64,000 bases of DNA, from positions 4,960,001 through 5,024,000 of the forward strand of contig OZ253536.1 of assembly GCA_965262425.1 (NCBI GenBank). Direction: 5' to 3'. This DNA comes from CAZOZZ01 sp965262425 (GTDB taxonomy: Bacteria > Acidobacteriota > Terriglobia > 20CM-2-55-15). The translations under genes and the position numbers were made by a program. Of the stretch, positions 9,065 to 16,859 are shown piece by piece (the first letter of the stretch is position 1; the number at the start of each line of letters is the position of its first letter). The notes beneath the pieces were generated by a model. That model made no database searches. It was not told where the DNA came from and worked only from the letters and a program-made list of their open reading frames with translations.

Positions 9065-10061
9065 CTCGCATCTCTTCGAGGACCTCGACGACTTCCAAAA
9101 CTGAAACCTCCCCTACGGAATCTTTCTTAATGTAGCGATCCGAACTTCCGACTGGCCGGTAGTGCTCCGGTAGGCTCCGGCTGAAAATGCCGAGGGTCGG
9201 AACTCCGACGGCTGACCCGATGTGCATGGGGCCGCTGTCGTTGCTGATCAACATCTCGGCCGAACTAAACAGCGCGGCCAGATCCGCGATGCCGAGACCC
9301 GTCAAAACCGTTACGTTCTCTATCTCTCGGACAGCCGCTTTTGTCTCCTCGGCAATGGCCACTTCCCGGTCTGATGCTCCTGAAACGATCAGAACCGAAG
9401 CAGACCACGTCCGTATCACGTAATCGGCAACCGCGGCAAACCTCCTGGAGGGCCATCGACGGTCGCTGACGGAGGCCCCGACGTACAAGACGATTACGGG
9501 AGGAGATGGCAATAGTTCCCGGGCTCGCGCCGCCTCGTCGGGGGGGATCTCAATCAACCTGGTTCGCGGAGCGATTTCGGGAGGAGCCGTGTGAACGTTC
9601 TCGGCAACCATACGAAACATGTCGGCCACGTGCACGCCTTTGTCCTCCAAGACCGGCTTCAGGTTGAAACAAAACGGAAGGTATGCGCGATCGGATCGCT
9701 TCATACCCACGCGGTATCTGGCGCCCGACACCCAGGTCAGCAAGTTCGTCTCGCGAAAACTGTGGAAGTCCACGACGAGGTCAAAGTTCCTCGATCGAAT
9801 GTCGGCAACCAGCCGGCGAATCTGAACCAGCGCCCCCCACTTCGGTCCATCTCGCATTGCCAGCCTGTCCACCGCCAGGACTTCATCCAGATCGGGACAA
9901 AGTCTGGCCAGCGGTGCGCAGCGGCTCCCTGTCAACAGGGAAAGGCGCGCGGTGGGAAAAGAGGCCTTCAGGTACGCCAACGATGGCAGAAGCAAGGCGA
10001 CATCTCCCAGCCGCGCAAAACGTATAGCCAGGACGTTGGAAATACCATGGAGCTCCCTCAC
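9036..10061 (-). CDS. Glycosyltransferase family 9 (heptosyltransferase-like)
   Basis: 341 residues, normal for GT9. The N-terminal half has the family start ISNVLAIRFARLGDVALLLPSL. The C-terminal nucleotide-sugar-binding half has ISNDSGPMHIGSAVGVPTLGIF, the classic heptosyltransferase donor-binding signature (D-SGPxH). The expected role is transfer of ADP-heptose or a related sugar onto LPS inner core or another surface glycan at the cytoplasmic face. The ATG at 10061 overlaps the stop of the Cys-rich gene upstream by 4 bases, so the two are translationally coupled. The acceptor cannot be told from sequence. Confidence 0.88.
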   Translation of the reverse strand: MRELHGISNVLAIRFARLGDVALLLPSLAYLKASFPTARLSLLTGSRCAPLARLCPDLDEVLAVDRLAMRDGPKWGALVQIRRLVADIRSRNFDLVVDFHSFRETNLLTWVSGARYRVGMKRSDRAYLPFCFNLKPVLEDKGVHVADMFRMVAENVHTAPPEIAPRTRLIEIPPDEAARARELLPSPPVIVLYVGASVSDRRWPSRRFAAVADYVIRTWSASVLIVSGASDREVAIAEETKAAVREIENVTVLTGLGIADLAALFSSAEMLISNDSGPMHIGSAVGVPTLGIFSRSLPEHYRPVGSSDRYIKKDSVGEVSVLEVVEVLEEMRATAGPDRRL

Positions 10062-10696
10062 GGAACGATCAGTCGACTCTGGTCTTGTTCGGCCTCTTCG
10101 GGCACCATCGTTCTCAGCCAGTCGAGGTATTGGCGGCTCTTTGGACGGCCGTTGGAGTGGAAATCGGACGTCTGAATCATGAAGTCGAGGACCTCCTGGG
10201 CTTCGGAAACACGCAGCGCCCGGCGGTCCGGCTCGAGCGGCGGCTCCATCAGGTCGTCCAACAGCGATTTCATCCGCCGGAACAGGGCGGTTGCCACAGG
10301 ACCTTCTGGAAGGGTCTCGTAATACAGTCCCGTCGAGAGGGTCTTCAAAGTAGCGACCAGGGCGGCAAAGGCATCGCTCGCGTCTCCGTCGACCATAGAG
10401 GGGGTGTCGGCACGCTCTTCCAGGACGGATTCGGCAAACGTCGCGATGAGTGGTGCGTTCTGGTAGAAGAACCGCTCATCAAATCGACGATTCGACGGCA
10501 CGGGTCCCTGCGGGGTTCCTCGTTCAGCCTCGTAGGAACGGCCCTTGCGAAGGTGGACACAATCGCTTGGACAGTCAATCTCAACTTCCCTCTTTGTACC
10601 GCAACACACCGAACAAATCGTGGCCGACTTTGCTGGACAATGACGCTTCCCTGTCCTGGCGTCACAGAGAGGACACCTCTTCTTTCGAGTGGCCAT
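10058..10696 (-). CDS. Cys-rich zinc-binding conserved hypothetical protein
   Basis: About 212 residues from ATG 10696. I chose this start because the protein sense becomes family-like at MATRKKRCPLCDA. A longer upstream extension is rich in Pro/Arg and looks non-coding. The N-terminal 50 residues contain CPLC, RHCP, ICSVCCGTKREVEIDCPSDC and VHL, seven or more cysteines plus His in zinc-ribbon/SEC-C-like spacing. The rest is predicted helical with no catalytic signature. A TATAAT sits only about a dozen bases before the ATG, which suggests a near-leaderless mRNA. It overlaps the GT9 gene by 4 bases. The function is unknown. Confidence 0.7.
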   Translation of the reverse strand: MATRKKRCPLCDARTGKRHCPAKSATICSVCCGTKREVEIDCPSDCVHLRKGRSYEAERGTPQGPVPSNRRFDERFFYQNAPLIATFAESVLEERADTPSMVDGDASDAFAALVATLKTLSTGLYYETLPEGPVATALFRRMKSLLDDLMEPPLEPDRRALRVSEAQEVLDFMIQTSDFHSNGRPKSRQYLDWLRTMVPEEAEQDQSRLIVP

Positions 10697-11070
10697 ACCA
10701 ACGCGAATTATAGCACAGCAATTCGATCCGAAACGGAGGCCGAAATGGCGTCGGATGCCTTTGAAATAAGGCTTTCGGGTGATTTCCCGGACACGGGGCA
10801 GCGGGAAATGGGGCCCCGGAATGGGCGCCGGGACTTCGGTCAGATTGGGGTACGGCCGATTCAGCCGAACAGGAGGTGTTTCGAGGAACTGCCGGGAACG
10901 AGCGGTCCGAGGATGGCTGAAGATTCGGGCCGGGTTGCGAAGTGATTTCTCCAAATGGAAGGCGTCGGCCCGAACGTAGGGCTCGCGGGCACACGTCAGG
11001 TTGACTTTTGATGGCAAGCTTCGCGATAATGGGTGGCTATGTCTTGGACCAGATTGGGGGTGTGTACTAC

Positions 11071-11277
11071 GTGGCCGAAATAAGAATCCAGGAGGGCGAG
11101 TCGATTGAGAACGCTCTCCGACGTTTCAAGAGAAAAGTCCAGCAGGAGGACATCATCAAAGAGGTGAAGAGACACTCTTACTACTTGAAGCCTGGCGAAA
11201 AGAAAAGGATCAAGCAGGCGCTGGCGCGAAAGCGCAGCCGAAAGAAGATTCGACGACGACGTCCCGAGCCGAGCTAG
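11071..11277 (+). CDS. rpsU: 30S ribosomal protein S21
   Basis: I place the start at GTG 11071, because the protein from there (AEIRIQEGESIENALRRFKR) matches the S21 N-terminus and GGGGG lies upstream at suitable distance. An earlier in-frame ATG at 11008 would add 21 residues with no counterpart. About 68 residues, basic, with the typical RRFKRKVQQ and Arg/Lys-rich tail (KRSRKKIRRRRPE). The stop codon TAG is the TAG inside the CTAG of the downstream miniature repeat (11274-11277), so the repeat insertion defined or replaced the native C-terminus. Confidence 0.9.
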   Translation: MAEIRIQEGESIENALRRFKRKVQQEDIIKEVKRHSYYLKPGEKKRIKQALARKRSRKKIRRRRPEPS

Positions 11278-11359
11278 GAGCCTGCGCGGCAGAAGAGATC
11301 TACTGTGAAAGCGGTATAATCGGTCCAGATTTCCCCGATTTTTCGTTAAATAGAACCAC
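11274..11359. repeat. Miniature repeat, copy 2 (left 86 bp only)
   Basis: Aligns without gaps to 1003-1088 with 6 differences. It has the same CTAGGAGCCTGCGCGGCAG start. The internal stem is kept as TACTGT-GAAA-GCGGTA with two G-U pairs. The right half and right inverted repeat are absent. It lies between the convergent rpsU and pta genes. Confidence 0.8.
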
Positions 11360-11377
11360 AGGTTTCTGGAATTTTTC

Positions 11378-11402
11378 AAAAGCCCCCTGATAGGGGGCTT
11401 TT
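11378..11402. terminator. Bidirectional intrinsic terminator between rpsU and pta
   Basis: Stem AGCCCCCT/AGGGGGCT (11381-11388 with 11392-11399), 3-base loop, A-run on the left and T-run on the right. It can serve both convergent transcripts. Confidence 0.85.
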
Positions 11403-11406
11403 GCTG

Positions 11407-12414
11407 TTATTGAGCTTCGATGGCTGTTATTGCGGTGAGATCGACGACGTCCTCAACCGAGTAACGGGATGGGAGGTGATTGGCGGGCCGGGCGAGGCCT
11501 TGGAAAATCGGCCCGAGGACCCGGGCGCCTTCCACACGCTGTGCAAGTCTGTGTCCTAGGTTTCCCGCTTCAGTGTCCGGGAAAACCAAAGTGTTTGCCC
11601 CGCAAGAGGTCGGTGTTCCCGTTGTCCCATCCTCGGTAAAAGCGACATTCGTTTGGAGCTTTTCATCTACGATCAATCCGGATCCACGCACGCGAAGAGT
11701 CTTCGAAGCCTGCATAACACGATCGTGAAGCTCAGATTCCGCACTCTTGAAACGGTTCTTGAAGTCCAGAGAAGCAACAGGTGTAAAAGAGAGGAAAGCC
11801 ACTCGCGGCTCACACTTGAGCAACCGCCGGGCGTTGGCTGCAGCGGCCAGGGCGATAGCGGCCAGCTGGGCTCCCGTGGGTGGCCCGGAGTCTCCGCTGT
11901 CTGCGAACACTACCGCATCTCGGTGACCATCTCGATGGGACGGCAACGCCATCAGAAAGTATCGGGTAACGGTCAACGACCCAGGTTCGAAACCGACCGA
12001 AAGGATGGCGGCGCGTTTGAAGGCCAGGTACGGGCCACTTCCTACGAGTCCGTCGGCGTCGCCTGCACGAACCATCGCAGCCGCGAAATAAACCGGATCT
12101 TCCAGCCGGCCCCGGGCTTCAATGACGGTGGTCCCTTGAGATCGCCAGCTCTCGAGCTGCTGGGCCGCGTAACGCGCTGTCGCGGCAGGGTCGGTTTCGA
12201 GAATCTCGATCCCGGACAGCGACAAACCTATCGAGCGGGCGCTCGCCTGGACTTTCTTCGGATTGCCCACCAGCACAGGGCTGGCAATCGCTTCCCTCGA
12301 TATGATGTCCGCCGCCTGGAGAATCCGAGGATCGTACGATTCCGAGAAAACGATGCGCTTGCGCTTCTTGGCGGCACGTTTGCGAATGTCATCGATGATT
12401 CCGTAATTCGACAC
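11407..12414 (-). CDS. pta: Phosphate acetyltransferase (Pta/PTB family)
   Basis: About 335 residues, the size of the short single-domain Pta. Family features seen are KRIVFSESYDPRILQAA near the N-terminus, ADGLVGSGPYLAFKRAAI, VVFADSG and the C-terminal GANTLVFPDTEAGNLGHRL plus GPIFQGLARPANHLP. It converts acetyl-CoA and phosphate to acetyl phosphate and CoA, or the reverse, in the cytoplasm. I prefer GTG 12414 as start because GGAG precedes it by 9 bases. An ATG at 12456 would add 14 residues. No ackA is adjacent. VFADSGDSGPPTGAQLAAIA departs slightly from the usual VFADCAVNPNP, so substrate range (acetyl versus butyryl) is not certain. Confidence 0.85.
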   Translation of the reverse strand: MSNYGIIDDIRKRAAKKRKRIVFSESYDPRILQAADIISREAIASPVLVGNPKKVQASARSIGLSLSGIEILETDPAATARYAAQQLESWRSQGTTVIEARGRLEDPVYFAAAMVRAGDADGLVGSGPYLAFKRAAILSVGFEPGSLTVTRYFLMALPSHRDGHRDAVVFADSGDSGPPTGAQLAAIALAAAANARRLLKCEPRVAFLSFTPVASLDFKNRFKSAESELHDRVMQASKTLRVRGSGLIVDEKLQTNVAFTEDGTTGTPTSCGANTLVFPDTEAGNLGHRLAQRVEGARVLGPIFQGLARPANHLPSRYSVEDVVDLTAITAIEAQ

Positions 12415-12542
12415 TTCTGAATGCTCCGTGGCAGGGCGGACCCCGCTCGGAAGCATAGCAGCACATCGTCGGAATCAACCAGGTTGGAAGCAGACGATAG
12501 ACGATGAGAACGGCAGACCGAGAGCCGCGGAACGTCGCCTGC

Positions 12543-13964
12543 CTACTTACTCGACGATAGTATCGCCCGCTCACGTCTCTTCTTGCTATTGATTCCGTGG
12601 CGCTTGATTTTTTGATTCAGCGTCGACAGCGGGATGTGAAAGGTGTCGGCCGCCTCGGTCTGGCTCCAGCCAGTTTGTTCGAGTCGCTCGAGAATGACCC
12701 GGCGTTCGAAGGCGTCCAGGATGTCGAACAACGAACTCTCCCTGTCCATTTCGAGCGATGTCAACGTCGCGAATCGTGGAGACGGATTCGTAACCGTCTC
12801 GGGCAACAGGTCGCGCCCGATCAAGTCGGAATGGGAAAGGACGACGGCACGTTCGACGACATTCTCCAGTTCCCTTACGTTGCCCGGCCAGGGGTAGTCC
12901 ATCATGATCTTCATCGCTTCGGAACTGAAACGATAGATTGACTTGTCGTTTTCTTCGCAGTACTTCCGGACAAAGAACTCGAGGAGAAGCGGGATGTCTT
13001 CGCGACGGTCCCGAAGCTGTGGAACTTCCAGAGTAATGACGTTCAGGCGGTAGTAGAGATCGTCGCGGAACCTGCCTTCATCGACCAGCTTCTTCAGGTC
13101 CACATTCGTTGCGGCGATGATACGGACGTCCACCTTGATGGTGTCGACGCCTCCCAGGCGCATGAACTCACGCTCCTGGATCACGCGCAGCAACTTGGCC
13201 TGAGTCTCCGGACTTATGGTTCCGATTTCATCAAAAAATATCGTCCCCTGGTCGGCGATTTCGAACAAACCCTTCTTGGTTGCAACGGCGCTGGTGAATG
13301 CCCCGCGAACGTGGCCGAACAACGTGCTCTCCAGGAGATCGACCGGCATGCTCCCGCTGTTGACAGGAACGAACGGCTTGTCGGATCGCGGACTCTTCAA
13401 GTGAATGGCCTTCGCGACCAGCTCTTTTCCCGTTCCGCTCTCTCCTTGAATCAGGACGGTGCTCCGACTGGCGGCAACCTGGGTCACAAGGTCGAGCAGA
13501 CCCAACATCCTGTCGCTCTTGCCGATGATGTTGCTGTAGCCGAAACGCTCTTTGAGCGCTCGCCTCAGTTGCAGGTTCTCGCTGTATAGCTTCCGCTGTT
13601 TGATAGCATTCCTGATGATGGCGATCAGCTTTTCGTTGTTCCACGGCTTGGTGACGTAGTCGTGGGCGCCGGCTCGAATGGCCTCGACGGCTGTTTCCAG
13701 AGCAGCCATGGCCGTAAGGATGACAACAGGCAGTGTCGGGTCGACGCTCTTGAGCTCTTTCTGAATTTCCAGTCCGGAACGTCCTGGCAGCATCACATCC
13801 AACAACACGACGTCATACAGGTTGGCCTGGATCGCATCGATCCCCTCTTCGCCGGAGGTCGCCGTGTCGACGGCCAACCCTTCCGAGTTCAGGAGCATTT
13901 CGAGACTATCCCGGATCTCCTTTTCGTCGTCGACTATCAAGACTCTTGCTTTTGCTTTAGACAT
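12543..13964 (-). CDS. NtrC-family sigma54-dependent response regulator
   Basis: 473 residues. The receiver domain (about 5-120) has the acidic pair in VDDEKE and phospho-acceptor Asp in VVLLDVMLPG. The AAA+ domain has Walker A GESGTGKELVAKAIH and Walker B GTIFFDEIG. The C-terminal Fis-type HTH is GWSQTEAADTFHIPLSTLNQKIKRHGI. It activates sigma54 RNA polymerase when phosphorylated. The sigma54-contacting loop reads GAFTSA rather than the nearly invariant GAFTGA, which may weaken or alter the contact. The ATG overlaps the histidine kinase stop by 8 bases, so the two are a cognate pair in one operon. Confidence 0.93.
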   Translation of the reverse strand: MSKAKARVLIVDDEKEIRDSLEMLLNSEGLAVDTATSGEEGIDAIQANLYDVVLLDVMLPGRSGLEIQKELKSVDPTLPVVILTAMAALETAVEAIRAGAHDYVTKPWNNEKLIAIIRNAIKQRKLYSENLQLRRALKERFGYSNIIGKSDRMLGLLDLVTQVAASRSTVLIQGESGTGKELVAKAIHLKSPRSDKPFVPVNSGSMPVDLLESTLFGHVRGAFTSAVATKKGLFEIADQGTIFFDEIGTISPETQAKLLRVIQEREFMRLGGVDTIKVDVRIIAATNVDLKKLVDEGRFRDDLYYRLNVITLEVPQLRDRREDIPLLLEFFVRKYCEENDKSIYRFSSEAMKIMMDYPWPGNVRELENVVERAVVLSHSDLIGRDLLPETVTNPSPRFATLTSLEMDRESSLFDILDAFERRVILERLEQTGWSQTEAADTFHIPLSTLNQKIKRHGINSKKRRERAILSSSK

Positions 13965-16707
13965 TTGCAGGCTTCCTTGCGAGCGGTAATTCCAATCGGA
14001 ACGAGGTTCCCTGACCAGGTTGGCTTTCGACGGAAATGTCGCCTCCGTGTTCCTGGACTATCCCGTATGTCACAGAAAGACCCAGTCCGGTACCTTTGCC
14101 GATCTCTTTCGTCGTGAAAAATGGGTCGTAAATCTTCTTGATGTCCGCCGCATTGATACCGACTCCCGTGTCCTCAATCCAAAGCCTAAGTTTCGCCTCG
14201 CTCGTGTCGGTGCGGATTCGAAGTGTTCCTCCGTTGGGCATGGCGTCCTTGGAATTCAGAATCAAATTCAGGAAAACCTGCTGCAGCTTACCGGCGTTGC
14301 CGAAAGCCATCGGAGCGTCGGCGGCAAACTCTCGTTCAATCCGGATCCCGGCGCTTTTCAATTGGTGGTCGAGCAAAGAGACCGTTTCGGCGATGACCTG
14401 ATGCACGTCGAGCTCCACAAACTCGGTCGCGTTGGTCCGCGAAAAACTCAGCAGATTATTAACGATTTCAGAGGCACGGAACGTTTGATTGATGATCTTG
14501 TCCATCAACTTGATCCGTTCGTCATCGGAGCCGATCTGTTTACGCAGTAGTTGCGAATAACTGGAAATGACCGCCAGGGGGGTATTGACCTCGTGGGCCA
14601 CACCGGCAGCCAAAAGTCCGACCGAGGTCAGTTTGTCGTTCTCGACCAATTGATCCTCGAGTCGAACTCGTTCTGTAATGTCGTCAACAATTATCAACCG
14701 ACCCGTCGTGCGGTTTTCTTTGTCCAGAAGCGGAGTGACGGAGAAGTTGACCACGAGATCGCCCCAACGATGTTTGTAAAGATTCCGTTCGTCTCGCAGA
14801 CGGTCCAGCGACTGCTCGGGAATGACGTCCGCGGTCGCCTTGCCTATCATCTCTGCCTGATTCTTGCCTGTCAGCTTTTCAAGCGCCCGGTTCCAGCCAA
14901 CGATTCGCTCCCCGATCTCCACCATCACGCCAACGCTGATCGACTCGATGATGTTCTCGTTGAAGTCTTTCAGGATTTCATACTGGGTGGCCTTGTCCTC
15001 CAGTGATTCGTATAATGTCGCGTTTTCGACGGCGATGCCGACGTAGTCGGAAACTCCCTCGAGCAGATCGATGTCCTCACTGGTCAGATAGTCGCCGTTC
15101 TCGGTCCGGCCTAGACCCAGATAGGCAATCACACGGTCCTTTGCACGGCACGGGATGAAGTAATTCAGTCCATTTTCCTCGTCCTCGAAGAAAATGTAGG
15201 GCTGATCCAGATCCTTCTTCAGAAATGGGTAGGTTGTCCCTGCCGGCATCTCCAGGCCGTGAGCCCGAGCCAGAACAAACTGATCGGGTTCCTCCGGATC
15301 TTCGAGAAGGACAGCCATACGGTCCACGAACAGCGAGCCGGACAAACGGTCCACGATGCGATCCAGCACTGTCCCGAGATCCACCTCGGAGCCCAGGTTC
15401 CTGCCGAAATCGGTGACCGTGAGCCGGAGATTGTACCGATCTTTGTAGAAGAACTTGTCCAGCCAGACCTGTATGTGATCCTTGATCGGGGCCAGGAGCA
15501 GGGCGGCGACGATCGTCGCCACGATATTGGCAACAACACCGAGTTGCGGCAGATCGCCGAACAGAGCCCCGACCAGCACGACGATCGTAATGTAAAGACC
15601 CACCACGGTCGCGGTCGCCAGGGTGTAAGCCATCCCACGTTTGAACAGGATGTCCACGTCCATCAAACGGTATCGATGGATTGCGTAACCGAACGAAATC
15701 GGTATCAGAGCAAACGGCAACACCGCAAGATCGGCATATTCGAGCGGAACGGCACCAAACAGGCGTGGCAGAGACTGAAACAGAAAGTACGGAATCACCG
15801 CAACGGCCGTACCTCGCGTCACCCACTTCAACTGTTGACGCAACTCCCGCTCTTCAACGGTTCGATACGTGTGGGTCAGGATCGCAGCGCTGAGTACAAA
15901 CAACAGTCCGAAATGAAAGTCGTTGATGCTGTCGAGAAGACTCCGCAACGCGAGCGGGGATGGATAGAAGGCGAGGATGCCCGTCACATACGAGATCCAC
16001 GTCATCATCAGGAGACTACCCGGAAGATATATCAACGGGGCCACGAATCGGTACTTCTGGATCCAGCGATGCTTAACCGGAAATTCCAGGCAAAAATGGA
16101 CAAATAGTGGGGGCAGGAAGACATATGCGGCAAGGTCCGACCAGAAGATGGTCCAGTCGAAGTCGTTAAACTTGCCCGTGAAGCGAAAGACGTAAAGAAC
16201 GAACGAGATCAGACATACGAAATAGAAGTGGAGGGCGTGGGGGGCACGCCAGCGGTTCGTGATGACAAAAATCCCCACCAGCAGGTGCAGGATTCCGATA
16301 ATCTCGAGGTACGTCAACTGGCTCTGAACCCGCTCTGGCTGTGGGGCCACCACAAGAGTCAACTCGATCGGAGCTCCTTCACGCTCAATGTGATAGGTCA
16401 CTCTCGTCCACTCACCGAGTTCGTAGAGAACCCGCGTCACGTGCCGCTCGTTCTCGATCTCCAGGTCGTCGATCGCCACCAGGGTGTCGCCGCGGCGTAT
16501 GCCTGCGCGCTCGCCCGGCCCACCTCCGGCTACCAGGGACGCCTGGACGCCACCATGGCCGTCGACCTGACTCTCGATCCACAATACACCGTCATCAGGA
16601 GCGACCCAGAGTCGCTTCTGCTGGACGTTCAACCCACCCAGGATGATCATCCCCAGAGTGAAGATGAATGTTGCGATAATGCGGAACGATAGGATTTTTC
16701 TCGTCAT
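13957..16707 (-). CDS. Membrane sensor histidine kinase with PDZ, GAF and PAS domains
   Basis: 916 residues. A first membrane helix (about 11-30) is followed by an extracytoplasmic PDZ domain (about 35-120, AGIRRGDTLVAIDD). A multi-helix membrane region (about 130-400) comes next, then GAF (about 430-570), PAS (about 590-690), a HisKA H-box GVAHEVNTPLAVISSYSQLL, and an HATPase with NLILNSKDAMPNGG, EDTGVGI and GKGTGLGLSV. The H, N, G1 and G2 boxes are all present. The PDZ placed before a membrane sensor resembles systems that read unfolded or C-terminal peptides in the envelope; the ligand is unknown. It phosphorylates the overlapping NtrC-type regulator. A sigma54-type promoter lies 42-57 bases upstream. 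Confidence 0.92.
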   Translation of the reverse strand: MTRKILSFRIIATFIFTLGMIILGGLNVQQKRLWVAPDDGVLWIESQVDGHGGVQASLVAGGGPGERAGIRRGDTLVAIDDLEIENERHVTRVLYELGEWTRVTYHIEREGAPIELTLVVAPQPERVQSQLTYLEIIGILHLLVGIFVITNRWRAPHALHFYFVCLISFVLYVFRFTGKFNDFDWTIFWSDLAAYVFLPPLFVHFCLEFPVKHRWIQKYRFVAPLIYLPGSLLMMTWISYVTGILAFYPSPLALRSLLDSINDFHFGLLFVLSAAILTHTYRTVEERELRQQLKWVTRGTAVAVIPYFLFQSLPRLFGAVPLEYADLAVLPFALIPISFGYAIHRYRLMDVDILFKRGMAYTLATATVVGLYITIVVLVGALFGDLPQLGVVANIVATIVAALLLAPIKDHIQVWLDKFFYKDRYNLRLTVTDFGRNLGSEVDLGTVLDRIVDRLSGSLFVDRMAVLLEDPEEPDQFVLARAHGLEMPAGTTYPFLKKDLDQPYIFFEDEENGLNYFIPCRAKDRVIAYLGLGRTENGDYLTSEDIDLLEGVSDYVGIAVENATLYESLEDKATQYEILKDFNENIIESISVGVMVEIGERIVGWNRALEKLTGKNQAEMIGKATADVIPEQSLDRLRDERNLYKHRWGDLVVNFSVTPLLDKENRTTGRLIIVDDITERVRLEDQLVENDKLTSVGLLAAGVAHEVNTPLAVISSYSQLLRKQIGSDDERIKLMDKIINQTFRASEIVNNLLSFSRTNATEFVELDVHQVIAETVSLLDHQLKSAGIRIEREFAADAPMAFGNAGKLQQVFLNLILNSKDAMPNGGTLRIRTDTSEAKLRLWIEDTGVGINAADIKKIYDPFFTTKEIGKGTGLGLSVTYGIVQEHGGDISVESQPGQGTSFRLELPLARKPANV

Positions 16708-16748
16708 GTCATCAGAGTCTTTGGGACACAGGTATCCTTAAAGATCGC

Positions 16749-16764
16749 TGCAATCCGACCTCCA
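16749..16764 (-). promoter_or_regulatory. Predicted sigma54 (-24/-12) promoter of the kinase/regulator operon
   Basis: On the minus strand TGG, 8 bases, TTGCA: the exact TGG-N8-TTGC spacing of sigma54 promoters. Transcription would begin near 16738, 30 bases before the kinase ATG. The operon encodes its own sigma54 activator, which suggests autoregulation. Confidence 0.55.
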
Positions 16765-16859
16765 AACAAATCCCTGCATTTACATGCACTTAACTCAATG
16801 GAGACTCTAAAATACCATTTTTGGAAGAGCGAATACAAAAAACTGTATTCCTGGAGGGC

